Shown: positions 49,121 through 58,158 of the stretch, in pieces
Numbering within the stretch: position 1 is the first letter of the stretch
Layout: every line of letters begins with the position of its first letter
From: Bordetella ansorpii
Lineage (GTDB): Bacteria > Pseudomonadota > Gammaproteobacteria > Burkholderiales > Burkholderiaceae_B
Length of the DNA: 64,000 nt
Direction of reading: 5' to 3'
Assembly: GCF_900078705.1 (NCBI RefSeq)
Contig: NZ_FKIF01000003.1
Coordinates: forward strand, 124,001-188,000
Position numbers and translations under genes: made by a program
Notes under the pieces: model-generated
What the model saw: the letters and a program-made list of their open reading frames with translations, nothing else
Told to the model about the DNA's origin: nothing
The model's database searches: none

Positions 49121-52100
49121 CGATGTTCTCCTTCTAGCGCGATATGCGCCTCGTGATGCCCGGCCAGCCGGGTGCCCGCCAGCTTGCGGATGGCGACGTA
49201 GAAGACCGGCGTGAGGAACAGGCCGAACAGCGTCACGCCCAGCATGCCCCCGAACACGGTGACGCCGGTGGCGGCGCGCACCTCGGCGCCCGCGCCGCTG
49301 CCGATCAGCAACGGCACCGAGCCAGCGATGAAGGCGACCGAGGTCATGACGATGGGCCGCAGCCGCAGGCGGCACGCCTGCAGCGCGGCCTCGACGGTGC
49401 CCTTGCCCTGGATCTCCAGTTCACGCGCGAACTCCACGATCAGGATGGCGTTCTTGCACGCCAGGCCCATCAGCACCACCAGCCCCACCTGTACGAACAC
49501 GTTGTTGTCGCCGCCGGCCAGCCACACGCCGAACAGCGCGGCGCACATGCACACCGGCACGATCAGGATCACGGCCAGCGGCAGCGTCCAGCTCTCGTAC
49601 AGCGCGGCCAGCACCAGGAACACCAGCATCAGCGCCAGCGGGAACACCACGATGGCGGCATTGCTCTGCGTGACCTGTTGATAGCTGAGATCGCTCCACT
49701 CCAGCACGATGCCGGGCGGCAGGACCTGCCTGGCGATCTCTTCCAGCTTGGCGATCGTCTGGCCCGAGGACAGCACGCGCGGGTCGGATTCGCCGATGAG
49801 GTCGGCGGCGGGATAGCCGTTGTAGCGCATCACCGGGTCCGGCCCGAAGGTGGGCGTCACGGTGACCATGGAGCCTATCGGCACCATCTGGCCCGCGGCG
49901 TTGCGCACGCGCAGGTTGCCGATGTCGGCCACGGCCTGGCGATGGTCGGCATCGGCCTGCGCCATCACGCGGTACACCCGTCCGAACAGATTGAAGTCGT
50001 TGACGTAGCTCGACCCCAGGTACACCTGCAGGGTCTGGAACAGGTCGGTCAGCGACACGCCCTGCGCCTTGGCCTTGATGCGGTCCACGTTCACCTCCAA
50101 CTGGGGAATGTTGGCCTGGTAGGAACTGACCGGGTATCCCATGCCCGGCGTCTGCGCCACCGCCCCCATGAAGGCCTCGGTGGCCTTCTGCAAGGCGCCG
50201 TAGCCCAGTCCGCCCCGGTCCTCCAGGTACAGCGAGTAGCCCGAGCCGTTGCCCAGGCCCTGGATGGGCGGCGGCATCAGCGCATAGGCGAAGCCGCCCT
50301 TGATGGTCGAGAACTTGGCGCCGAGCTCGGCGTTGATCTCGGCCGCTGTGCGGGTGCGCTGGCCGAACGGCTTGAGGATGACGTAGCTGTTGGTGATGTT
50401 GGGCGTGTTGGTCTGCTGCAGGGCATTCAAGCCGGCGAAACCCGCGACCGTTTCCACCCCATCGGTGTCCAGGGCCATCCGGGTCATCTGCTGCATCACC
50501 TCGGTGGTGCGCGCCAGCGAGGCGCCCTCGGGCAGCTTGGCGCCCGCAAACAGGTACAGCTTGTCCTGCGTGGGAATGAAGCCGGACGGCACCGTGTCGA
50601 ACAGATACGCCGTGGCCGCCAGCAGCACCGCATACACGGCGAACACCAGGCCGCGCCGTTTCAGCGAGCGGCCCACCACGCCGTGATAGCCATCGGAACT
50701 GCGCTGGAAGAAGCGGTTGAACGGCCGGAACAGCCAGCCCAGCATCGCATCGATGGCGCGCGACAGGCCATCGCGCGGCGCGCCATGCGGCCGCAGCAGC
50801 CTGGCGGCCAGCGCGGGCGACAGCGTCAGCGAATTGATGGTGGAGATGACCGTCGAAATGGCGATGGTGACGGCGAACTGCTTGTAGAACTGGCCGGTGA
50901 CGCCGCTCATGAAGGCCATGGGCACGAACACCGCGCACAGCACCAGCATGATGGCGATGATGGGGCCGGAGACTTCCTTCATGGCCTGGTGCGCGGCCTC
51001 GCGCGGGGCGAGGCCCCGTTCGATGTTGCGCTCGACGTTCTCGACCACCACGATGGCGTCGTCCACCACGATGCCGATGGCCAGCACCAGCCCGAACAGC
51101 GTCAGTGTATTGATGGAGTATCCCAGCAGCAGCAGGAACGCGAAGGTGCCCACCACCGACACCGGCACGGCCACCAGCGGAATGATGGACGCGCGCCAGG
51201 TCTGCAGGAACAGGATCACCACGAACACCACCAGCACCACCGCCTCGATCAGCGTGTGCTGCACGGCCTCGATGGAGTCGCGCACGAAGACCGTGGGATC
51301 CCAGGTGGCCTCGTACTTCAGGCCCGAGGGAAAGCGTTGCGCCAGTTCATCCAGCTTGGCGTAGACGACCTCGGCCACGGCCAGCGAGTTGGCGCCGGGC
51401 GACAGGAACACGCCCACCGACGCCGAATTCCTGTCGTCGCGGTAGGCGCGCAGGGTGTAGTCGCCCGCCCCCAGTTCGATGCGCGCCACGTCGGCAAGCT
51501 TGACCACCTGCCCGTCCGCCCCCGCGCGCAGCACGATGTTGCCGAACTCTTCGGCGCTCTTCAGGCGGCCGCGCACGTTGATGGGGGTCAGGAAGTCGCC
51601 GGCACGGGGACTGGGCTCGGCGCCCAGCTGGCCCGCGGACACCTGCGCGTTCTGCTCGCGCACGGCGGCCAGCACGTCGCTGGCGGCCAGGCCGCGCGAG
51701 GCCAGGCGGTTGGGGTCGAGCCACAGCCGCATGGCGTAGTCGCCAGCGCCATACAGGCCGACGTCGCCCACGCCGGGAATGCGCGACAGCTCGTCCTTCA
51801 CGTGCAGCAGCAGATAGTTGCGCATGTACAGCGAATCGCGGCTGTTGTCCGGCGAATACAGCGTCAGGTACATCAGCGGCGTGGGCGATTGTTTCTGCGT
51901 GGTCACGCCGAACTGGCGGACCTCTTCCGGCAGGCGCGACAACGACTGGCTGACGCGGTTCTGCACGCGCACCGCCGCCGTGTCCGGATCGACGCCGGGC
52001 AGGAAGGTGACGGCCACCTGCAGCGTGCCGTCCGAGCTGGACACGGACTTCATGTACATGATGCCCTCGACGCCGTTGATGGCCTCTTCGAGCGGCGCGG

Positions 52101-52290
52101 CGACGGACTCGGCGATCTCCTTGGGATTGGCGCCCGGGTACGTGGCGCGCACGACCACGCTGGGCGGCACGACCTCGGGATACTCGCCCGCGGGCAGCAC
52201 GGGAATGGCGATCAGGCCGACCGCGAAGAGGATGATAGACAGCACGACCGCGAAGATCGGCCGGTCGATGAAGAACTTGGAGAAATCCAT
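49117..52290 (-). CDS. RND multidrug efflux permease, MexF/OqxB/BpeF type (HAE1 family)
   Basis: A 1057-residue inner-membrane proton antiporter. It starts FSKFFIDRPIFAVVLSIILF and has 12 membrane segments in two repeats with large periplasmic loops after TM1 and TM7. The proton-relay pair is in TM4 (GIVVDDAIVVVENVERN). GEYPEVVPPSVVVRATYPGAN is the HAE1 signature region. The closest style is MexF/OqxB, pumps that export fluoroquinolones, chloramphenicol and other amphiphiles. It is the middle gene of the adaptor-pump-duct operon. Confidence 0.95.
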   Translation of the reverse strand: MDFSKFFIDRPIFAVVLSIILFAVGLIAIPVLPAGEYPEVVPPSVVVRATYPGANPKEIAESVAAPLEEAINGVEGIMYMKSVSSSDGTLQVAVTFLPGVDPDTAAVRVQNRVSQSLSRLPEEVRQFGVTTQKQSPTPLMYLTLYSPDNSRDSLYMRNYLLLHVKDELSRIPGVGDVGLYGAGDYAMRLWLDPNRLASRGLAASDVLAAVREQNAQVSAGQLGAEPSPRAGDFLTPINVRGRLKSAEEFGNIVLRAGADGQVVKLADVARIELGAGDYTLRAYRDDRNSASVGVFLSPGANSLAVAEVVYAKLDELAQRFPSGLKYEATWDPTVFVRDSIEAVQHTLIEAVVLVVFVVILFLQTWRASIIPLVAVPVSVVGTFAFLLLLGYSINTLTLFGLVLAIGIVVDDAIVVVENVERNIERGLAPREAAHQAMKEVSGPIIAIMLVLCAVFVPMAFMSGVTGQFYKQFAVTIAISTVISTINSLTLSPALAARLLRPHGAPRDGLSRAIDAMLGWLFRPFNRFFQRSSDGYHGVVGRSLKRRGLVFAVYAVLLAATAYLFDTVPSGFIPTQDKLYLFAGAKLPEGASLARTTEVMQQMTRMALDTDGVETVAGFAGLNALQQTNTPNITNSYVILKPFGQRTRTAAEINAELGAKFSTIKGGFAYALMPPPIQGLGNGSGYSLYLEDRGGLGYGALQKATEAFMGAVAQTPGMGYPVSSYQANIPQLEVNVDRIKAKAQGVSLTDLFQTLQVYLGSSYVNDFNLFGRVYRVMAQADADHRQAVADIGNLRVRNAAGQMVPIGSMVTVTPTFGPDPVMRYNGYPAADLIGESDPRVLSSGQTIAKLEEIARQVLPPGIVLEWSDLSYQQVTQSNAAIVVFPLALMLVFLVLAALYESWTLPLAVILIVPVCMCAALFGVWLAGGDNNVFVQVGLVVLMGLACKNAILIVEFARELEIQGKGTVEAALQACRLRLRPIVMTSVAFIAGSVPLLIGSGAGAEVRAATGVTVFGGMLGVTLFGLFLTPVFYVAIRKLAGTRLAGHHEAHIALEGEHR

Positions 52291-52301
52291 GGCGTCCTGC
52301 C

Positions 52302-53479
52302 TTACGGCTTGTTGCCGGCTGCGCCAGCGGCGGCTTGCCCGGCCAGCGCCACCGGCTTGACCGGCGCGCCAGGGTAGAAGATCTTCTGGAAGCCCTCGAC
52401 CACGACCTGATCGCCGGGCGAAAGGCCGGTCTCGACGATGCGCTGGCCGTCCACGGCCCGGCCCACCGTCACGTCGCGGCGCAATGCCTTGTTTTCCGGG
52501 CCGATCACATAGACGTACTTCTGGCTCTGGTCGGTCAGCACGGCCTTGTCGTCGACCAGCAGCGCGGACTGGGCAGCGCCGCTGTTCAACTGCACGCGCG
52601 CGTACAGGCCGGGCACGAAGGCCTGGCCGGGATTGGCCAGCCGCGCGCGCGCGCGCGGATGGTGCCGGTGGCCGGATCCAGGCGGTTGTCCAGGAAGTCC
52701 ACCGTGCCCGTGTGCGGGAAGCCCTGGTCGTTGGCCAGCGCGATGCCCACGGGCGCCTGCGCGATCGCGCGCCCCTCGCCCTGGGCGCGCTGCGCGGTGT
52801 AGCGCAGGAAGCTCTGCTCGTCGCAATCGAAGTACACGTAGACCGGGTCCTGCGACACCACGGTGCTCAGCAGCGACTGGTCCGCGCGCGCCAGGTTGCC
52901 CACCGTCAGCAGGGCGCGGCCGATGCGGCCAGAAATGGGGGCGCGCACTTCGGTGTAGCCGAGGTTCAGCCTGGCGTCGTCGACGGCGGCGTCGGCGGCG
53001 CGCAACGAAGCCTGCGCCTGCAGTTGGGCGGCCTGGACGTTGTCCAGCTCTTCCTGCGAGGTGGCGCGCGCCTTCATCAACGTCCGCACGCGCTGCAATT
53101 GCACGCGCGCCAGCTGCGCGGCCGCGCGAGCCTGCTGCTGCTGGGCGATGGCGCGGTCCAGCGCGATGCGGTAGGGGCGCGGGTCGATGACGAACAGCAC
53201 ATCGCCCCGTGTCACGAAGTCGCCTTCCCTGAAGGCCACGCGCTCGAGATAGCCGCTGACGCGGGGACGAAGCTCGACGGCATCGACGGCTTCGAGGCGG
53301 CCATTGAACTCGTCCTTCAGTTGGACGGCGCGCGGCTGGATGACGGCCACGCCGACCTCGGGCACGGGCGGCGCGACGTCGGCTGCGGGCGGCTGGCACG
53401 CGGCCAGCATCAGGGTGAGGACGCCCGCCGACAAGCGGGCGGACAAGGGGCGGAATCTGAAGGCGTGAGAGCCGTGCAT
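52302..53479 (-). pseudogene. RND efflux membrane-fusion (adaptor) lipoprotein, frameshifted at a (CG)8 tract
   Basis: The N-terminal frame starts at ATG 53479, with a signal peptide and lipobox LAAC, then the lipoyl/hairpin regions (NGRLEAVDAVELRPRVSGYL; QAQASLRAADAAVDDARLN; GYTEVRAPISGRIG) up to LDPATGTIRARAR. There the frame is lost. The C-terminal frame resumes with LANPGQAFVPGLYARVQLN and ends at TAA 52302. The tract 52642-52657 has one CG unit too many for the expected RARARLAN. With (CG)7 the gene would be intact (about 392 residues). It may be phase-variable, a true pseudogene or a sequencing error. Confidence 0.85.
52642..52657. repeat. (CG)8 dinucleotide tract inside the adaptor gene
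   Basis: Eight uninterrupted CG units lie exactly at the point where the adaptor frame breaks. Loss of one unit restores the frame. Confidence 0.85.
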
Positions 53480-53644
53480 GGGAGAGAGCGCTTGCGGAGG
53501 TTGAGGTGCCGCCATGGTGGTGCGCCGCATGCCTGGGGCCAAGATCCAAGACATGCCTATTTGACTAGGCCATGTCCGCGATCCCGGCTTGCCCTGCCCG
53601 AGCGCCCGCCGCCATGACGGGGGGTACCGTGAAGAAGTGGGCGC

Positions 53645-53675
53645 ATGGTAAAAGTTCAAGTGAACTTCAAGTCAA
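53645..53675 (-). promoter_or_regulatory. soxR box: SoxR-type promoter of the RND efflux operon
   Basis: On the minus strand, TTGACT (53670-53675) and TACCAT (53645-53650) are 19 bases apart, the overlong spacing typical of MerR/SoxR-activated promoters. Between them lies GTTCAAGTGAACTTCAAG (53654-53671, plus strand), which matches the SoxR box CCTCAAGTTAACTTGAGG at 13 of 18 positions, including the core TCAAGTnAACTT. The site lies just upstream of soxR and faces the efflux operon. Confidence 0.75.
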
Positions 53676-53696
53676 CAAAAACCCTGCTGGAGGCAT

Positions 53697-54173
53697 ATGT
53701 CCGCCAAATCCGAGATGAATGAAGCCACGCTGCTGTCCATCGGCGAAGTCGCGGCGCGTAGCGGCGTGGCGGCGTCGGCGCTGCGCTATTACGAATCGCT
53801 GGGCCTGATCCAGTCGGTGCGCCAGGGCAGCAGCCGGCGCCATTTTCCCCGCGCCAGCCTGCGCCGCATCGCCTTCATCGTGTTCTCGCAGCGCATCGGC
53901 TATACGCTGGAGGAGATCGCCGAGCAGTTGAACGGCCTGGGCGTGAACAGGGCGCCAACCAAGGCCGACTGGGACCGGATGTCGCGCGACTGGCGCGCGC
54001 GCGTGAAGCAGCGCATCGCGGAACTGCAAAGGCTGGACATGGACCTGAACCACTGCATCGGCTGCGGCTGCCTGTCGTTGAAACGCTGCAAGCTGAGCAA
54101 CCCGAACGACCGGGCAGCCCGCGCCGGCGCGGGCGCGCGGGTGTGGATGGGGGATGTGTATCCGGACGACTGA
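53697..54173 (+). CDS. soxR: Redox-sensitive transcriptional activator SoxR
   Basis: A 158-residue MerR-family dimer. The HTH is at the N-terminus (LLSIGEVAARSGVAASALRYYESLGLI), followed by a dimerisation helix and the [2Fe-2S] cluster motif CIGCGCLSLKRC (C-x2-C-x-C-x5-C), diagnostic of SoxR. Cluster oxidation by redox-cycling compounds or superoxide switches the target promoter on. A GGAGG site precedes ATG 53697. It is divergent from the RND operon and shares its control region, so the pump is the likely target. No soxS is next to it, as usual outside enterics. Confidence 0.95.
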   Translation: MSAKSEMNEATLLSIGEVAARSGVAASALRYYESLGLIQSVRQGSSRRHFPRASLRRIAFIVFSQRIGYTLEEIAEQLNGLGVNRAPTKADWDRMSRDWRARVKQRIAELQRLDMDLNHCIGCGCLSLKRCKLSNPNDRAARAGAGARVWMGDVYPDD

Positions 54174-54200
54174 AGCGCGGCCCGTCCAGGGCAGCAAGCC

Positions 54201-54626
54201 CTAGTCCAGCAGGCGCAGCGTCTGCGCGTCCGGGCCGTCCGGATAGAACCGCGACAGCGCCGCCTCGACGCCCGCGTCGCCGGGTGCGATGGCGGCGAAC
54301 AGTGTCAGGCAGGAGCGCAGTTTCATGTCGTCGGGCGAGCCGAAGATGGCGCGCGGATCGGCGGTGCCCAGGGCCAGCAGCGTGTGCACGCATTCGCGCA
54401 GGCGCGCGCCCAGCAGGGGATGCCGCAGATAGGCCGAGGCCTCGTCGCGCGAGGCAATGCCGTAGAACTGCGCGGCGTCGCTGCGGCCCAGCCCGCGCAG
54501 TTGCGGAAAGACGAACCACATCCAGTGGCTGGCCTTGCGGCCGCGGGCCAGTTCGGCCAGCGCCTGCGAATAGACCTCGTCCTGGGCATCGACGAAGCGT
54601 TGCAGATTGAAGGGGTCTTCGCTCAT
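54201..54626 (-). CDS. DUF1810 family protein
   Basis: A 141-residue soluble protein with the family pattern: NLQRFVDAQDEVYSQALAEL, then HWMWFVFPQLRGLGRSDAAQFYGI, HPLLGARLRECV, and FGSPDDMKLRSCLTLF. The biochemical role of this small family is not established. ATG 54626 gives the expected N-terminus. It is convergent with soxR. Confidence 0.88.
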   Translation of the reverse strand: MSEDPFNLQRFVDAQDEVYSQALAELARGRKASHWMWFVFPQLRGLGRSDAAQFYGIASRDEASAYLRHPLLGARLRECVHTLLALGTADPRAIFGSPDDMKLRSCLTLFAAIAPGDAGVEAALSRFYPDGPDAQTLRLLD

Positions 54627-54789
54627 GGGCGTCTCGCGCAAGGCCGGCCAGGCCGGGTCGGACCCCAGTGTAGAGCCCCTTGTCCGGCTGCGTCACGTCC
54701 CGGCTGGGAACCGCTTGCAACATAGCGCTACGCCGCGGGCGCCCTGCCCGGTCTTACACTGTCCGGGACATCATAGGAGACCGACCGCC

Positions 54790-55698
54790 ATGAACACCCC
54801 TGCCCCCGTACGCATCTTCCCAGAGCGCCTGGGCGAACTGGATTGCCTGCGCATCGAGACGCCGCACGGTTCGGCGCTGATGGCGCCACAGGGTGCGCAA
54901 CTGCTGAGCTATACGCCCACCGGCGGCAAGCCGCTGGTGTGGCTGTCGGAGCAGGCGTCGTTCCGCGCCGGCGTCTCGGTACGCGGCGGCGTGCCTGTCT
55001 GCTGGCCCTGGTTCGGCGTCTATGCGCGCAATCCGAAATCGGTGCGCGACAGCGTGAACGCGCCGGAGGACGCGCCCTCGCACGGCCTGGTGCGCGGACT
55101 GGACTGGCAACTGGCCGACCCCGAGACGGGCAAGGACTGGGCCGAACTGATGTTCGCGCTGGATCTGGAAGACGGCATCGGCCCCTGGCGCCATTCGGCC
55201 CGGCTGGCGCTGACGGCGCGCTTCGGCAAATCGCTGGAACTGGGTTTCTCGATCACCAATACGGGCTCGTCGCCCTTTACCGTCAGCCTGGCCCTGCACA
55301 CGTATCTGGCGGTATCCGACAGCCGGCGCATCCGCATCGACGGCCTGCAGGACAAACCCTACCTGGATACGGCGCGCGGCTGGACGCAGTTGCGCCAGCA
55401 GGGCGAGATCGCCATCGAGGAAGAGACCGACCGCATCTACCAGGAAGTGGACCGGCCCATCGAGGTGCACGACCCCGACTGGGGCCGCACCCTGCGCCTG
55501 GCGGCATCGAACTCGCGCTCGGCGGTGGTGTGGAATCCGTGGATCGAGAAGTCGGCGCGGCTGTCCGACTTTGCCAGCGATGCCTGGCAGCGCATGCTGT
55601 GCATCGAGACGGCGCGCATCATGGACGACGTGCTGACCGTGGAAGCGGGCGCGACCGAGACGGTGGCGCTGGCGATCCAGGCCGATACGGGGGATTGA
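54790..55698 (+). CDS. D-hexose-6-phosphate mutarotase (YeaD-type aldose 1-epimerase)
   Basis: A 302-residue galactose-mutarotase-fold protein that interconverts the anomers of glucose 6-phosphate. Motifs are GGVPVCWPWFGVY, PSHGLVRGLDWQL (first catalytic His), LALHTYLAVSD (second His) and WNPWIEKSARLSDF. ATG 54790 is clear. Single gene. Confidence 0.9.
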   Translation: MNTPAPVRIFPERLGELDCLRIETPHGSALMAPQGAQLLSYTPTGGKPLVWLSEQASFRAGVSVRGGVPVCWPWFGVYARNPKSVRDSVNAPEDAPSHGLVRGLDWQLADPETGKDWAELMFALDLEDGIGPWRHSARLALTARFGKSLELGFSITNTGSSPFTVSLALHTYLAVSDSRRIRIDGLQDKPYLDTARGWTQLRQQGEIAIEEETDRIYQEVDRPIEVHDPDWGRTLRLAASNSRSAVVWNPWIEKSARLSDFASDAWQRMLCIETARIMDDVLTVEAGATETVALAIQADTGD

Positions 55699-55828
55699 AC
55701 CGGCCTGCATGCCGCCGTCCCCGGCCCTGCCGGGCCGGGGGACGGCAAAAGCTCACGGCAGGCGGGCGGCCCGGGCGCACGCCACGGAACGGTGACACAA
55801 TGGGCTTCGCCCCGATTTCCTCCGTGCC

Positions 55829-56188
55829 ATGTCCCGCTCCGATCCTCCCCGCGTCCAGTTCCGCATGCGTGTCTACCGCGACGCGGACATCGCCGTGGGG
55901 CCAGGCAAGATCGCGCTGCTCGAAGCCATCATCGAGGCCGGCTCCATCACGGCGGCGGCGCAACAGCTGGGCATGTCGTACCGGCGCGCCTGGCTGCTGA
56001 TCGACGAACTGAACCGATCGCTGCGGCACCCGGCGGTGCAGAGCGCGACGGGCGGCGCCCGCGGCGGCGGCACGGTGGTCACACCCACGGGGCTGGAGCT
56101 GATCCGCTGCTATCGCGCCATCGAGGCGCGCGCGCGGGCCGCGGCGGCCGACGAGATCGCCACGCTGACGAGCATGCTGGCGCCTTGA
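55829..56188 (+). CDS. ModE-like winged-helix regulator without TOBE domains
   Basis: A 119-residue protein matching only the N-terminal DNA-binding half of ModE: GPGKIALLEAIIEAGSITAAAQQLGMSYRRAWLLIDELN, then GGARGGGTVVTPTGLELI. The molybdate-sensing TOBE/Mop half is absent. It is in the same direction as modBAC, which begins 1.27 kb downstream beyond the two-gene cassette. Control of molybdate uptake is a likely but inferred role. Confidence 0.85.
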   Translation: MSRSDPPRVQFRMRVYRDADIAVGPGKIALLEAIIEAGSITAAAQQLGMSYRRAWLLIDELNRSLRHPAVQSATGGARGGGTVVTPTGLELIRCYRAIEARARAAAADEIATLTSMLAP

Positions 56189-56218
56189 GCCAGGCGCACC
56201 AGCGCAGCGACGTCCGAG

Positions 56219-56890
56219 TTACGGCGCGCGGCGCCTGGGCTTGCGCGCAGAGCCGACGGGCGCCGCGGCGCGCAGAGCCTGCGCAGCCTCGTATTCGTCG
56301 GCGGTCATCAGACGATCCTCCTGCGGCAGGAACCCGCTGACGACGATGCCGGCATCGCGCACGGCCAATTGGATGTGACCATCGCGACTGAACCCGGAAT
56401 ACGCATCGCCTAGCGGCTCGCCTTGCAGGAACGCGCCACGCACCATTTGATAGGCCTGCATGCTTTGCGCCTGACGAAACGCATGCAATGCCGTGAAGAC
56501 TTGATTGTTCAATCTGCGCAGCAAAGGATTGTTGTCGTCATTCCTGGCCAATGGCGCGCCTACGGCCTTGAGTTGCTCAAGCACTTCGGAAAACTCGTCC
56601 AGACCTGTCTGGGTCGTCATGTCCAGACATCCGGACACGCAGATCACCGCGCCAACCACCGCCGGTGTGAGGATCGGCCGTTTGGTGTAGAGCCTGTCGG
56701 GATGCGCCGCCGATTCAGCGGCGAAGTTCATCGCACGCTGCGGATCGCCTTCGAAAAAATAGGTTCCAGGGCCTAACCAATCATATTCATTCTGAGTATG
56801 GTCCAGGGCTCGCAGACGCCCCGACACCAGATCGTCGCGTGTTGTCGCGTCACACCCGTGGTAGGCCAGCAGTAGATGGCCCGGCGTCAC
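56219..56890 (-). CDS. Candidate ADP-ribosyltransferase-fold protein of a two-gene cassette
   Basis: A 223-residue soluble protein. Residues 9-57 show AYHGCD (His11-Gly12), a spacer, then WLGPGTYFFEGDPQRAMNFA with Gly42, Tyr44 and Glu47. This resembles the His-Gly ... Gly-x-Tyr-Phe pattern of PARP-like and DUF3990-like ADP-ribosyltransferases. The middle part is AVVGAVICVSGCLDMTTQTGLDEF. The Arg-rich C-terminus is KPRRRAP. The catalytic assignment is a pattern-based inference. Its start overlaps the upstream Lys/Ala-rich gene by 4 bases, so they form one unit, as toxin-antitoxin pairs do. Confidence 0.55.
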   Translation of the reverse strand: MTPGHLLLAYHGCDATTRDDLVSGRLRALDHTQNEYDWLGPGTYFFEGDPQRAMNFAAESAAHPDRLYTKRPILTPAVVGAVICVSGCLDMTTQTGLDEFSEVLEQLKAVGAPLARNDDNNPLLRRLNNQVFTALHAFRQAQSMQAYQMVRGAFLQGEPLGDAYSGFSRDGHIQLAVRDAGIVVSGFLPQEDRLMTADEYEAAQALRAAAPVGSARKPRRRAP

Positions 56891-57276
56891 TGGAATACTT
56901 TGGTCAGATGACCGGAGGCGGTCAGTACACCCGCCTTGCGCAACACGTCCAAAGTCTTTTGGCGGCTCAGCGCATAAGGCTTGGCCGATTGAGCCGAGCC
57001 CGCTGCCGACGCGGCAAGCGGCTTCTTTGCTGGCGCTTTTTTGGCAGCCACCTTTGCCATGGTCTTTTTGGCAGGCGCCTTCTTAGCGGCAATCTTTTTG
57101 GAGGCGGCTTTTTTGGCTGGCGCCTTACTTGCCGGAGGTTCCGACACGAGCGCAGTTGCCGCGAACGATCCCACTAGCGTCTTGGGCGCCGCATACGTTC
57201 CGCGCACGGCAGGGCTGATCGACGTTTTGGCGATCTGACGCGTACTGGCTGCAGCGGATTTGCGCGGTTTCGACAT
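56887..57276 (-). CDS. Lys/Ala-rich H1-like partner protein of the candidate ART cassette
   Basis: A 129-residue basic protein. Residues about 50-90 are low-complexity histone-H1-like repeats (PAKKAASKKIAAKKAPAKK, AKVAAKKAPAKK). The conserved-looking end is YALSRQKTLDVLRKAGVLTASGHLTKVF, which may form a small helical module. It is the first gene of the pair and overlaps the next by ATGA. A nucleic-acid-binding antitoxin role is an inference from order, charge and size; a histone-like protein is the alternative. Confidence 0.5.
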   Translation of the reverse strand: MSKPRKSAAASTRQIAKTSISPAVRGTYAAPKTLVGSFAATALVSEPPASKAPAKKAASKKIAAKKAPAKKTMAKVAAKKAPAKKPLAASAAGSAQSAKPYALSRQKTLDVLRKAGVLTASGHLTKVFQ

Positions 57277-57458
57277 GATTCATTATTGCACGCGGTATCG
57301 GGCAGCCACAGTCGCAAGGTGACAAATAGGTGCATCTGAAATGCTGCATGTGGCTCATCCACCGCAGCGGCGTGCTGGGCAGTTTGCTGAAACGGCAAAG
57401 GGGCCGCATTGCCGTCGCCAATCTTTACAATCCTGTTTTTCGTTGTATTCTTGCGGAT

Positions 57459-58136
57459 ATGACGCTACCCACGCTGGCCGCCTTCGAGTGGTTTCCGCTG
57501 ATCCTTTCCCTGAAGGTCGCCGCGCTGGCCACGGTCGTGGCCCTGGTCATCGGCGTCGCCCTCGGCTGGCTGTTCGCGCGCCGGCCGTTTCCGGGCAGCG
57601 GCGTGCTCGAGGCCATCTGCATGTTGCCGCTGGTGCTGCCGCCCACCGTCATCGGCTACGCCATCCTGGTGGCCGCTGGCCGGCGCAGCCCGCTGGGCGC
57701 CTGGCTGCGCGAGCACCTCGACTACACCCTCATCTTCAGTTGGCACGGGGCCGTGGCGGCCTCGGCGGTGGTGGCATTGCCGCTGGTGCTGAAATCCGCC
57801 AGTTCGGCGTTCGCCCACATCGACCGCACCATGGAATCGGCGGCCAGCACGCTGCGCCAGTCCCCGTGGTCGGTGTTCGTCCGTGTCACCCTGCCGCTGG
57901 CCTGGCCCGGCATCCTGGCCGGCACACTGCTGGCCTTCGCCCGCGCCATGGGCGAGTTCGGCGCCTCGCTGATGGTGGCGGGCTCGATTCCCGGCCGCAC
58001 CCAAACGCTGTCCATGGCCATCTACGACGCCGTGCAGGCCGGCCAGGACGATCTGGCCCTCCTGCTGGTGGCCGTCACCTCGCTGCTGTCGGTCGCCATC
58101 CTGGCGGCCTCCAACCGCTATCTTTCCGTACGCTGA
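57459..58136 (+). CDS. modB: Molybdate ABC transporter permease
   Basis: A 225-residue inner-membrane permease with about five to six membrane segments. It shows MLPLVLPPTVIGYAILVA and the EAA loop ESAASTLRQSPWSVFVRVTLPLAWPGILAGTLLAFARAMGEFGASLMVAGS, typical of ModB. ATG 57459 gives standard length. First gene of the modB-modA-modC unit. Confidence 0.94.
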   Translation: MTLPTLAAFEWFPLILSLKVAALATVVALVIGVALGWLFARRPFPGSGVLEAICMLPLVLPPTVIGYAILVAAGRRSPLGAWLREHLDYTLIFSWHGAVAASAVVALPLVLKSASSAFAHIDRTMESAASTLRQSPWSVFVRVTLPLAWPGILAGTLLAFARAMGEFGASLMVAGSIPGRTQTLSMAIYDAVQAGQDDLALLLVAVTSLLSVAILAASNRYLSVR

Positions 58137-58158
58137 TCCCGACCAAGGACTCCGCCCC

